Shown: positions 35,963 to 43,837 of the stretch, in pieces
Position numbering within the stretch: position 1 is the first letter of the stretch
Layout: the number at the start of each line of letters is the position of its first letter
Assembly (NCBI GenBank): GCA_963766365.1
Contig: CAVXZK010000014.1
Coordinates: 248,001-312,000, forward strand
Length of the DNA stretch: 64,000 nt
Source of the DNA: JALORV01 sp963766365
Lineage (GTDB): Bacteria > Pseudomonadota > Gammaproteobacteria > Burkholderiales > Burkholderiaceae_F
Reading direction: 5' to 3'
Translations under genes and position numbers: made by a program
The notes under the pieces: generated by a model
What the model was told of the DNA's origin: nothing
Database searches by the model: none
The model's input: only the letters and a program-made list of their open reading frames with translations

Positions 35963-36694
35963 TCAATTCAGCCATTGATCGACCGCGGCGGCGACCTCGG
36001 CACGGATGGTGGCCTGCCGCTGCGGATCGGCGGCACCGCAGAGGCCGGCACAGACGAGATCGTCGGCATCCTCGAAATCACAGTGCGTTGCGCCCTGAAC
36101 CAGAGTGTCTCGGCTCAGACGTGGCAGGAATGAACCCCAGCTGTGCGAGTTCGCATACGCGTTGCAGCGGTCCGGCGAGGCGCGCAGCATCAGCGCAGGG
36201 GGACTGACGCGCGCCGCGGCGTGCACACCCTCGCCTGCACGGTCGACCGGATCGAGCCCGATCCAGCCACTGATTCCCGGAGTGCGGACCGTCGCCAGCA
36301 GCGTGGCCAGTCCGCCGGCGGAGAAGCCGACGAGCACGGTGCCGGCAGGCACCGCGCCAAAGCGACCGGCCCGGGTGTCGATCACGATGTCGGCCAGCGC
36401 CGCGGCGTTGGCCGACGGGTCGGCGAGGAAGGGCAGGTCCGGCACGATGACCAGCGCGCCGCGCTCTGTCAGTTCGCGGGCCAGGCGGCTCATGCTGTGC
36501 CGGTCGCGCAGGAATCCGTGTGCCAGTACCACGGTGCCGCGTGGCGCTCCGGCCGGGCGATAGACGTCCGCCTCAAATTTTCGGCCGCCAGTACGGAAAT
36601 CGGCAAGTTCGGCCGCATGCGCACCGGCGACGAGACATGCCGTCAGCAGCACACTTGCCGTGCGGACGCTCATGCCATGCTCGCGGGATGTCAC
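35963..36694 (-). CDS. Exported alpha/beta hydrolase
   Basis: The product of about 243 residues has a signal peptide (VRTASVLLTACLVAGAHAAE). The hydrolase core has GTVVLAHGFLRDRHSMSRL (oxyanion region), the nucleophile elbow GFSAGG and GATHCDFEDADD with the probable histidine. It is an esterase or lipase-like serine hydrolase; the substrate is unknown. GGGAGG lies 8 bases before GTG 36694, and ATG 36673 is an alternative. It is convergent with the SCO gene, so it is not part of the mtoX transcript. Confidence 0.82.
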   Translation of the reverse strand: MTSREHGMSVRTASVLLTACLVAGAHAAELADFRTGGRKFEADVYRPAGAPRGTVVLAHGFLRDRHSMSRLARELTERGALVIVPDLPFLADPSANAAALADIVIDTRAGRFGAVPAGTVLVGFSAGGLATLLATVRTPGISGWIGLDPVDRAGEGVHAAARVSPPALMLRASPDRCNAYANSHSWGSFLPRLSRDTLVQGATHCDFEDADDLVCAGLCGAADPQRQATIRAEVAAAVDQWLN

Positions 36695-36799
36695 CCTGCC
36701 CGCCTCCCGACAATGACCCCGTGCAAGTGAACAGCCGCTAGACTCGACGCCGCTTTGCCATGCCGCAAAGTCCGCCTCAACCCTCCAGGAGACGACCCC

Positions 36800-37039
36800 A
36801 TGAAACGCATCACCGTTGCGCTTGCCGCGCTGCTATTTTCTGCTGGTGCATGGGCTTTCCACTGCCCGGCCGACATGAAGAAGATCGACGACGCGCTGGC
36901 AAAGAACCCGAAGCTCACTGCCGAGCAGATGGCCGAAGTCAAGAAGTATCGCGCCGAAGGCGAAACGCTGCACAAGGCCGGCAAGCACCAGGAATCGGTC
37001 GACACGCTCGCCAAGGCGATGAAGATCCTGAACATTTAG
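36800..37039 (+). CDS. Small exported helical protein
   Basis: The 79-residue product has a signal peptide (MKRITVALAALLFSAGAWA) followed by FHCPADMKKIDDALAKN and a helix-rich, lysine/glutamate-rich remainder ending AKAMKILNI. The family is not recognised. AGGAG lies 8 bases before the ATG. A strong terminator follows directly, so it is a single-gene transcript. It might be a periplasmic metal-binding or chaperone-like protein, but only the leader and helix content are visible. Confidence 0.7.
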   Translation: MKRITVALAALLFSAGAWAFHCPADMKKIDDALAKNPKLTAEQMAEVKKYRAEGETLHKAGKHQESVDTLAKAMKILNI

Positions 37040-37060
37040 TAAGCACCTGGGTGTCGAAAG

Positions 37061-37090
37061 CGCCGCCCGCGGGCGGCGTTTCTTTTCCTG
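37061..37090 (+). terminator. Intrinsic terminator after the small exported gene
   Basis: CGCCGCCCG and CGGGCGGCG form a perfect 18-bp palindrome (37061-37078), followed by TTTCTTTTCC. It begins about 20 bases after the stop at 37039. Confidence 0.85.
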
Positions 37091-37168
37091 CGGTCTAATG
37101 GTGTTGCCTGTCGCACGTTTCCACTCCAGCCTGAGAACTCGCATGCGTGCACGCCGGCGGGTCCGCCG

Positions 37169-39922
37169 ATGATCGAGGAGCGCCGTGGTCTGCCGCGTGG
37201 CTCCAACGTCGGCACGCAGTTGCGCGCCCGGCGTGCGAGGCAGGCGCGCGAGGAGATGGCGCGCACTGCCGGGGCTGCAGCTGCGGTCGCGGGCGCCCGG
37301 TGCTTTCCGCAGCGCTCGCAGCTTGCGCTGCCCAGCGCCGACGGCTGGTTTGCCGCGATGGGCTGGCAGCCGTTCCCGTTCCAGCGCGAGGTCTGGCAGG
37401 CCGTCGCGGCGGGTCGCTCGGGTCTGCTGCATGCCACCACGGGCAGCGGCAAGACCTATGCCGTGTGGTTCGGCCTGCTCAATCGAGCGCTTGCCGGCGA
37501 AGTCCGCGGCGGCGGGCTCCGCCTGCTGTGGCTCACGCCGATGCGCGCGTTGGCCGCGGACACCGCCGCGGCGCTCGAAGCACCGCTCGCGCAACTTGGA
37601 CTCGGCTGGAGCGTGGGCGTGCGCACCGGAGATACCGACACCGGCGAGCGTGCGCGCCAGTCACAGCGCTTGCCCGAAGCGCTGGTGACGACGCCGGAAA
37701 GCCTGAGCCTGCTGCTGACCCGCGCCGATTCGCTAGATCTGATGTCGGGTGTCGAACTGGTCGTCGTCGACGAGTGGCATGAGTTGATGGGCAACAAGCG
37801 CGGCGTTCAGGTACAGCTTGCTCTTGCCCGCCTGCGGATGTTGGTGCGCCAGCGCACGGTGCGGCACGCCGCAGTCCCCTGCCCTGAGGCGGAGGGCGGA
37901 GCTGGGATTTCAACTCGCGTCAGCGAGGTGCCAGCGGAGCCGTGCGCGCCTGCCAGCTCGCCCCCGGAAGGATGGAATGGGCCTGGACAGGAGCACGGGC
38001 CGCAGTCGCACGCTCCGCTTGCGGTCTGGGGGTTGTCGGCAACACTGGGGAATACCGAGCACGCGATGGAAGTCTTGCTGGCCGGCAGCCCCGGCACGCT
38101 GGTGCGCGGTGCCGTGCCGAAGGACATCACTGTCGACACGCTGCTGCCGGACGAGCCTGGCCGCTTTCCCTGGGGCGGGCATCTTGGCATCCGGATGCTG
38201 GATCCGGTAGTGCGCGAGATCGAGAACTCTTCGACGACGCTGGTCTTCACCAATACGCGCTCGCAGGCCGAAATCTGGTACCAGTCGCTGCTGGCCGCGC
38301 GACCGAAGTGGGCCGGCCTGATCGCACTTCATCATGGGTCACTCGACAAGGAAGTCCGCGAGTGGGTGGAACGCGGCCTGAAGGAGGGCCGGCTGAAAGC
38401 CGTCGTGGCGACGTCCAGCCTGGATCTGGGCGTGGACTTCCTGCCGGTGGAACGCGTGCTACAGATCGGCAGCCCCAAGGGCGTCGCACGCCTGCTGCAG
38501 CGCGCCGGCCGCAGCGGTCATGCGCCGGGTCGGCCGTCGCGCGTGACGATCTTGCCGACGCACACACTGGAGCTCGTCGAGGCGGCGGCAGCGCGCAGTG
38601 CCGTCGCGGCCGGCCGCGTCGAGTCGCGTCGCGCACCGCAGAAGCCGCTCGACGTGCTGGTGCAGCACCTGGTCACGCTGGCTCTGGGCACCGGTTTCCG
38701 CGGCGACGAGGTGCTGGCGGAAATTCGTTCCGCGTGGAGCTATCGCGAGCTGACCGACGAGGAATTCGCGTGGGCGCTCGACTTTGTCGGCCGCGGCGGC
38801 GAGGCGCTGCGTGCCTACCCGGAGTACCACCGGGTCGTGCGCGACACCGAGGGCGTCTATCGCGTGCCCGACCGGCGCATCGCCCAGCGCCATCGCATGT
38901 CGGTCGGCACCATCGTCGCCGACGCGACGATGCTGGTGAAGATGATGAACGGACGCAACGTCGGTTCGATCGAGGAATCGTTCATCACGCGGCTGCGCAA
39001 GGGCGATTCCTTCGTGTTTGGCGGGCGCCTGCTGGAACTGGTCCGCATCCACGAAATGACGGCGTACGTGCAGACCGCCAGGCGTCGCAGCGGCGTGGTG
39101 CCGCGCTGGTCTGGCGCCAAGATGCCGCTGTCGACACAGCTTGCCGATGCCACCCTGCGCGAACTGGAAGAGGCACTTGCCGGCCACTACGCGGCGCCGG
39201 AGATGCACCTTGCCCGCCCGCTGATCGAGCTGCAGGCGCGCTGGTCGGCGGTGCCGACACGCGACGCGCTCGTCGTCGAGTCATTGCGCTCCCGCGAAGG
39301 GCGGCATCTTTTCGTCTATCCGTTTGCCGGGCGGCACGCCCACCTCGGGCTCGCCTCGCTGCTTGCCTACCGCATCGGGCAGGCGAACCCCTCGACGTTC
39401 TCGATCGCGATCAACGACTACGGCTTCGAGCTGCTGTCGCCGGTCGACATCGACTGGATGGGCGCGTGGCAGCGGCGGGCAGACACGCTGCTCGGCGAGG
39501 AACGCCTGCTCGAGGACGTGCTCGCCAGCCTCAATGCCGGCGAACTGGCAATGCGGCGCTTTCGGGAGGTCGCGCGCGTGGCCGGCCTGGTGTTCCAGGG
39601 CTTTCCGGGCGCGCCGAAGTCGATGAAGCAGTTGCAGGCGAGTTCGGGGCTCTTTTACGAGGTATTCCGCAAGTACGACGCCGGCAACCGGCTGCTCGGG
39701 CAGGCAGAGCGCGAGGTGCTGGAGCAGGAGCTGGACATGGCCCGGCTCCGTGAGGCGCTGACACGGATGCGCTCGCAGCGCTTGGTCTACCGCCTGCTGG
39801 CCCGGCCCGCGCCGTTTGCCTTTCCACTGATGGTGGAGCGCCTGCGCGAACAGGTCACCACGGAAAAGCTCACCGCGCGGATCGAGCGCATGCTCGCAGA
39901 ACTCGAGCAGGCAGCTCGATAG
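37169..39922 (+). CDS. Ligase-associated DEXH-box helicase (Lhr-like)
   Basis: The 917-residue protein is a 3'-5' DNA helicase of the ligase-associated DEXH clade. GWQPFPFQREVWQA is the Q motif, TGSGKT (91-96) the Walker A, VVDEWHEL (DEWH at 201-204) the Walker B, and LLQRAGRSGHAPGRPS motif VI. The C-terminal Lhr core contains FVYPFAGRHAHLGLASLLAY and FSIAINDYGFELLSP. A Pro/Gly/Ala-rich stretch at about 230-284, between motifs II and III, is longer than expected. Its exonuclease and ligase partners survive only as remnants at 33444-33729. The exact start is uncertain; conservation begins near residue 60. Confidence 0.92.
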   Translation: MIEERRGLPRGSNVGTQLRARRARQAREEMARTAGAAAAVAGARCFPQRSQLALPSADGWFAAMGWQPFPFQREVWQAVAAGRSGLLHATTGSGKTYAVWFGLLNRALAGEVRGGGLRLLWLTPMRALAADTAAALEAPLAQLGLGWSVGVRTGDTDTGERARQSQRLPEALVTTPESLSLLLTRADSLDLMSGVELVVVDEWHELMGNKRGVQVQLALARLRMLVRQRTVRHAAVPCPEAEGGAGISTRVSEVPAEPCAPASSPPEGWNGPGQEHGPQSHAPLAVWGLSATLGNTEHAMEVLLAGSPGTLVRGAVPKDITVDTLLPDEPGRFPWGGHLGIRMLDPVVREIENSSTTLVFTNTRSQAEIWYQSLLAARPKWAGLIALHHGSLDKEVREWVERGLKEGRLKAVVATSSLDLGVDFLPVERVLQIGSPKGVARLLQRAGRSGHAPGRPSRVTILPTHTLELVEAAAARSAVAAGRVESRRAPQKPLDVLVQHLVTLALGTGFRGDEVLAEIRSAWSYRELTDEEFAWALDFVGRGGEALRAYPEYHRVVRDTEGVYRVPDRRIAQRHRMSVGTIVADATMLVKMMNGRNVGSIEESFITRLRKGDSFVFGGRLLELVRIHEMTAYVQTARRRSGVVPRWSGAKMPLSTQLADATLRELEEALAGHYAAPEMHLARPLIELQARWSAVPTRDALVVESLRSREGRHLFVYPFAGRHAHLGLASLLAYRIGQANPSTFSIAINDYGFELLSPVDIDWMGAWQRRADTLLGEERLLEDVLASLNAGELAMRRFREVARVAGLVFQGFPGAPKSMKQLQASSGLFYEVFRKYDAGNRLLGQAEREVLEQELDMARLREALTRMRSQRLVYRLLARPAPFAFPLMVERLREQVTTEKLTARIERMLAELEQAAR

Positions 39923-40006
39923 GCTATACAAGATATTGTGGCTCCGGTGGTGTCCGGCCCAGATCTGGTACACCAATCGTAGGACCGCGCACATTCGGTG
40001 CGTCGC

Positions 40007-40054
40007 TTTTCAGAGGGAAAACGGCGTTGTTCACATGCAATTTCCCTCTGAAAA
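40007..40054. repeat. Inverted repeat upstream of the SWIB gene
   Basis: TTTTCAGAGGGAAA at 40007-40020 is repeated as its exact complement, TTTCCCTCTGAAAA, at 40041-40054. The spacer is 20 bases. The surrounding 39930-40170 is clearly less GC-rich than the rest, as promoter DNA often is. TTGACT at 40056 could be a -35 box. It could be a site for a dimeric regulator or a hairpin in the leader of the SWIB transcript. Confidence 0.6.
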
Positions 40055-40179
40055 CTTGACTTCTCCTCTTGTAATCCGTCGGTTTTCCTCTAGGATCGCG
40101 ACCACGCAACGAGAGCGCTCTCTCTTTTTCACTCGAGAACGCTGTCGCTGTGGCATGCAACTCTTACTGAGGAGATCTC

Positions 40180-40566
40180 ATGGCAACGAAGAAGGCAGCA
40201 AAGAAGACCGCCAAGAAGGCCGTCAAGAAGGCCGCGGCGAAGAAGACCGTGAAGAAGGCCGTCAAGAAGGCGGCAGCCAAGAAGACCGTGAAGAAGGCCG
40301 CCAAGGCCAAGGTCAAGCGCAAGCCGAATGCCGCGTTCATGCGCCCGCTGATGCCGAGTGGCCCGCTGGCCGCGATCGTCGGCTCGGTGCCGATGCCGCG
40401 CACTGAAGTGACCAGCAAGATCTGGGCGTACATCAAGAAGAACAAGCTGCAGGATGCCGTCAACCGCCGCATGATCAACGCGGACGACAAGCTGAAGGCG
40501 CTGTTCGGCAAGACGCAAGCGTCGATGTTCGAACTGACCAAGTACGTCAGCAAGCACCTGAAGTAG
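40180..40566 (+). CDS. Lysine-rich histone-H1-like tail fused to a SWIB domain
   Basis: The product is 128 residues. Residues 1-50 are almost entirely Lys, Ala, Val and Thr in a 13-residue repeat containing AAAKKTVKKA, like bacterial histone H1-type proteins. The rest is a SWIB/MDM2 domain: FMRPLMPSGPLAAIVGSVPM, then WAYIKKNKLQDAVNRRMINA and ALFGKTQASMFELTKYVSKH. Both halves suggest nucleoid binding, perhaps in a growth-phase-dependent way. GAGGAGATCTC lies before the ATG and a strong terminator follows, so it is a monocistronic gene. SWIB is uncommon in bacteria outside chlamydiae and some proteobacteria. Confidence 0.88.
   Translation: MATKKAAKKTAKKAVKKAAAKKTVKKAVKKAAAKKTVKKAAKAKVKRKPNAAFMRPLMPSGPLAAIVGSVPMPRTEVTSKIWAYIKKNKLQDAVNRRMINADDKLKALFGKTQASMFELTKYVSKHLK
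40240..40299 (+). repeat. Direct repeat inside the SWIB gene lysine tail
   Basis: The 21-base unit beginning AAGAAGACCGTGAAGAAG occurs at 40240-40260 and again at 40279-40299, 39 bases apart (13 codons). In-frame expansion by slippage would alter the tail length without breaking the frame. Confidence 0.7.
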
Positions 40567-40601
40567 TCGCGCGCGGGCCTTGGGCCCGCATCCGACCGGA
40601 C

Positions 40602-40641
40602 AATCGCCCGGCGCCAGCACTGGCCCGGGCGATTTTCTTTG
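40602..40641 (+). terminator. Intrinsic terminator after the SWIB gene
   Basis: AATCGCCCGG at 40602-40611 pairs with CCGGGCGATT at 40625-40634, and TTTTCTTTG overlaps and follows. The stem is 10 bp with a GC core, about 40 bases past the stop. Confidence 0.85.
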
Positions 40642-40929
40642 TGCGTCGCTTAGGCTGCGTTGCAGCCAGCCCGAGGCTGTGGAACCGCGTGGGTGGCCGA
40701 TCAGGTGCTGGCCCGGGACCGCGACCTGAGGTTCCAACCCGGGCATCGCTCTCCCTGTTAATCGCGCCCCGACCCGACCGGTGCCCGATCGTCCCTGTCC
40801 CCGTCGCAGCTGCGTCGCGCCTCCGACGCGCGTGCCATTGACGGCGATCAATGTGCGGCGGTCCTCGAGAACCAGAGTTGATTTAACGGGCGGGGGAGTT
40901 GTCACTGCAATCTACGGCAGGAGGTAGCC
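40642..40929. other. Noncoding interval before the exported small protein gene
   Basis: This stretch, with the terminator just before it, is the longest without a supported gene (about 360 bp from 40567). I see no tRNA, repeat or convincing open frame. The last 60 bases contain GTTGATTTAACG and GGCAGGAGGTAGCC, the latter a strong RBS for the next gene, so its promoter probably lies in this interval. Confidence 0.6.
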
Positions 40930-41373
40930 ATGCTCATTCGAACGGTTGCATTTCTCCTGGGCTCTCTGTTCGTCGCCACTTCGGCCTATGCGCAAGGCAA
41001 ACTGCTGCTCGAGCCGTCGCAGGCGCCGATCACGCTGAAGGGCGGGTGGGAGATGAAGCAAGGTCTTGCCGGCCACAGCGGCAATCGCGGCGACATCGCT
41101 GTGAAGATCTCGAAAATCAACCCGGACGGGACTTTCGAAGGAAAACTCGACTTCCATAGCGCCGGCCGCTGGTGCCGCGCGGTCGACGAGCCAATCCAGG
41201 CGGGAAGGATCACCGCCAACGGTCTCAAGCTGGTTGCCAACGGTGGCCCGACCACGGTGTGCGGGATGATGACGCTGGAGTTTCGGCGCGGTACCGAAAA
41301 GTACTTGCAAGGGCGGGTCAAGTCCGAGGCCGAAGCTCGCGGCGCACCCATGTGGCTGGACGCTCCGAAGTGA
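40930..41373 (+). CDS. Small exported protein, unknown function
   Basis: The 147-residue product has a signal peptide (MLIRTVAFLLGSLFVATSAYAQ) and a beta-rich mature part. The segments ITLKGGWEMKQGLAGHSG and FEGKLDFHSAGRWCRAVDE resemble no family I recognise with confidence. Two cysteines (WCRA and VCGM) could form one disulfide. The start is well supported by GGCAGGAGG. Its terminator is not obvious. It is convergent with the PRPP-synthetase-like gene. I can say only that it is secreted. Confidence 0.72.
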   Translation: MLIRTVAFLLGSLFVATSAYAQGKLLLEPSQAPITLKGGWEMKQGLAGHSGNRGDIAVKISKINPDGTFEGKLDFHSAGRWCRAVDEPIQAGRITANGLKLVANGGPTTVCGMMTLEFRRGTEKYLQGRVKSEAEARGAPMWLDAPK

Positions 41374-41398
41374 CCGTCGGCACCGCGCTATGGGCGGA

Positions 41399-42268
41399 TC
41401 AGCGCGGCAGCGTGCGTAATGCCGAAGCGACCAGATCGGCGGTGCCGATCCGGTTGCTCGGATGCGGCACGGTGTCGGTGCTGAGGAGTTCGCTGACACC
41501 TGCCGCACGCAGAGCGGCGTCAGCATCGTCGACCAGCAGCGCATGCGTGACGGCGACGTCAACACGGCGCGCACCGCGCGCCAGAACCTGGCGCGCGACC
41601 GCCGCCAGCGTCCGCCCGGTGCTGGCGACATCATCGATGATGACGACATGCCGCCCCTCAAGTTCAATTTCGGGCAACGTGACCTCGACGTCGCGGTCGC
41701 CGTGGCGCGTCTTGCGGCACACCGCCACTTCGCAGTCGGCCGCCTCGGCGGCGGCGCGCACCCAGGGCGCGGCTTCTGCGTCCGGCCCGAGCATCAGCGC
41801 GCCGGTGGCGTGGAAAGACCCGCCGATCAAAGGCGCGGCTGAAAGCGCCGTCGCGGCCGGTGCTGGCACCGCTTCTTTGAGGCTACCGACGCGATGCAGG
41901 TGCGGGTCGATCGTTATGACCGCGTCGAACAACTCCGCAAGCCAGCGTCCGACGATTCGTTGGCTGACGGCTTCGCCAGGCGCGAACGCTGCGTCTTGCC
42001 GCATGTAGGCGAGATAGGGTGCAACCAGCGTCAGGTGCCGCGCGCCCAGTTCGCGCGCCGCGCGTGCAGCCAGCAGCAGCTCGACCAGCTTCTCGTTCGG
42101 GCTATGCAGCGAGCGCAGCAGCACGGCGCGTGGCGCCACCGGTGTAGGCAGTCGCAGCTTCAGTTCCCCGTCGGGAAAGCGGTGGCGCTCGATGGGCGCC
42201 AGGGTGAGGCCGGCGGCCGTCGCGAGCCGCGCGGCGTACTCCTGCTCGTCGTCGAAATACAGCAGCAT
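41399..42268 (-). CDS. Ribose-phosphate pyrophosphokinase-like protein (PRPP synthetase family)
   Basis: The 289-residue product has the PRPP-synthetase/PRTase fold: RHRFPDGELKLRLPTPVAPR, APYLAYMRQDAAFAPGEAVS, TIDPHLHRVG and the PRPP-binding loop HVVIIDDVASTGRTLA. It is shorter than Prs (about 315) and diverged, like the archaeal-type enzymes. It begins one base after the phosphorylase stop, so the two are coupled. Together they could turn nucleotide pentose into PRPP or ribose phosphate. A separate housekeeping Prs is expected elsewhere. Confidence 0.85.
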   Translation of the reverse strand: MLLYFDDEQEYAARLATAAGLTLAPIERHRFPDGELKLRLPTPVAPRAVLLRSLHSPNEKLVELLLAARAARELGARHLTLVAPYLAYMRQDAAFAPGEAVSQRIVGRWLAELFDAVITIDPHLHRVGSLKEAVPAPAATALSAAPLIGGSFHATGALMLGPDAEAAPWVRAAAEAADCEVAVCRKTRHGDRDVEVTLPEIELEGRHVVIIDDVASTGRTLAAVARQVLARGARRVDVAVTHALLVDDADAALRAAGVSELLSTDTVPHPSNRIGTADLVASALRTLPR

Positions 42269-43837
42269 TCAGAACTCGGCGAAGTCGCGCAGGTCGGCAT
42301 GCTCGCCGATCGAGTAGCCGCTGCCCTGACCGGCCCACTCGCGCGCGAAGGCGGCGTCCGAAGCAAACCCGGCATGGACGCGATACAGCGGCTCACCGCG
42401 CCGCACGGGATCGCCGAGCTTCCGCAGGAGGTCCACGCCGGCGCCGCGCACTCTGGGCGCTCCGGTCAGGCGCGCCAGCCGCACCAGCCGCTCGTTGTCG
42501 ATCGCCGTGACGAAGCCATCGGCGGCCGCCTCGAGCTCGAACACGTGCGGAGCCAGCGCTGGCGGTTCGTACTCGAAGACATGCCGGCCCTGCGCGTCGA
42601 TGATCGCGTTCATCTTTGCCAGTGCCCGTCCGGAGTCAAGGATGTCTCGCGCAATCGGGAAACCCTCGCCGCCGCGCACATCGGCGTCGAATTCGATGAC
42701 GCGCCCGGCCAGCCGCAGCGCCTTCTGGCGCAGGTCGGACGGCGCGCGCGGGTCGCCGTTCAGCACGCGCATCACATCGCGCGCCTCGAGCGCCGGACCA
42801 ATGCCGTGCCCGACCGGCTGGCGGCCGTCGGTGATGACGACATCGAGTGTCAGATGCAGCCGGTCCGCGACGTACTCGAACAGCTTCCGCAGCTTCTGCG
42901 CCTCCGGCATCGAGCGCACTTTGGCGCTGGGTCCGAGCGGAATGTCGAGCACGAGGTGCGTGGACCCCGCCGCGATCTTCTTCGACAGGATCGACGCCAC
43001 CATTTGCCCGGGAGAGTCGAGCGACAGCGGTCGTTCGACCGCGATCAACTCATCGTCGGCCGGCGAGAGATCGGCGGTGCCGCCCCAGGCGAGGCAGCCG
43101 CGCAACTCGCGCACAATTTCTTCCATGCGCTCGAAGGTGAGTTCGACGTTGGCCAGGCACTCCATCGTGTCGGCGGTGCCCGCCGGCGACGTGATCGCGC
43201 GCGAGGAGGTCTTCGGAATCAGCATGCCGTGCGCGGCGACGATCGGCACGATCAGCATCGACGTGCGGTTGCCCGGGATGCCGCCGATCGAGTGCTTGTC
43301 GACCACCGGGCGTTCGTGCCAGTCGAGGCGACGGCCGGCGGCGACCATCGCCTCGGTGAGGTACACGACCTCCTCGCGGTCGAGGTCGAAATGTCCGGTC
43401 GAGACTACGAACGCGGCCAGCTCGAGCTTGCTGTAGCGGTGCTGCGCGACGTCGCGCATGATCGCGTGATAGTCGGCGCGTTCCAGGCGCTCGCCATCGA
43501 TCTTCCGTCGCAGTGCGCTCATCGAGGCCGGCGGTGTCGCGTGAGCCACCTGGACCGGGGTCCCCGCTGCCGCGCCGAGCTGGTGATAGGCGTCCTCCGA
43601 CAGGCCGACCTCGGTCTCGGCGACGATGGCCGCGTCGTCGACGATGTTCAGCGTGGCCAGGATCGAGCGACCGTTGTCCCGTACCTCGATCTTCGACAGG
43701 GCCTGGAAACCTTCAGTCAAATACAGCGGGCACCGGCGATGCAGATAAGCGACGTTCTCGCGGTAGGTGTCGATGCCGACGCGGCGGACACACAGTTCCG
43801 CCGTGGCGTGGCCAGCCGGACCGGGCTCAGGCGTCAT
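42269..43837 (-). CDS. AMP/thymidine phosphorylase with archaeal-type N-terminal domain
   Basis: The 522-residue product has an N-terminal domain of about 80 residues, as in archaeal AMP phosphorylase, followed by the pyrimidine-nucleoside-phosphorylase fold. DKHSIGGIPGNRTSMLIVPI and IPKTSSRAITSPAGTADTME are near-exact family motifs, as is GTADLSPADDELIAVERPLS. The annotated name putative thymidine phosphorylase is common, but the N-terminal extension and context favour nucleotide (AMP/CMP/UMP) phosphorolysis. It overlaps the nuclease stop by 11 bp and directly precedes the PRPP-like gene, so all three are one operon. Confidence 0.9.
   Translation of the reverse strand: MTPEPGPAGHATAELCVRRVGIDTYRENVAYLHRRCPLYLTEGFQALSKIEVRDNGRSILATLNIVDDAAIVAETEVGLSEDAYHQLGAAAGTPVQVAHATPPASMSALRRKIDGERLERADYHAIMRDVAQHRYSKLELAAFVVSTGHFDLDREEVVYLTEAMVAAGRRLDWHERPVVDKHSIGGIPGNRTSMLIVPIVAAHGMLIPKTSSRAITSPAGTADTMECLANVELTFERMEEIVRELRGCLAWGGTADLSPADDELIAVERPLSLDSPGQMVASILSKKIAAGSTHLVLDIPLGPSAKVRSMPEAQKLRKLFEYVADRLHLTLDVVITDGRQPVGHGIGPALEARDVMRVLNGDPRAPSDLRQKALRLAGRVIEFDADVRGGEGFPIARDILDSGRALAKMNAIIDAQGRHVFEYEPPALAPHVFELEAAADGFVTAIDNERLVRLARLTGAPRVRGAGVDLLRKLGDPVRRGEPLYRVHAGFASDAAFAREWAGQGSGYSIGEHADLRDFAEF

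Noticed and set aside
40186..40320. The Lys/Ala repeats as a possible CRISPR or satellite array
   Set aside because: The repeats are in frame, encode the histone-like tail, and have no spacers.
40642..40800. A tRNA-like stretch (GAGGTTCCAACCCGGGC resembles a T arm)
   Set aside because: No acceptor stem, D arm or anticodon arm can be folded around it.
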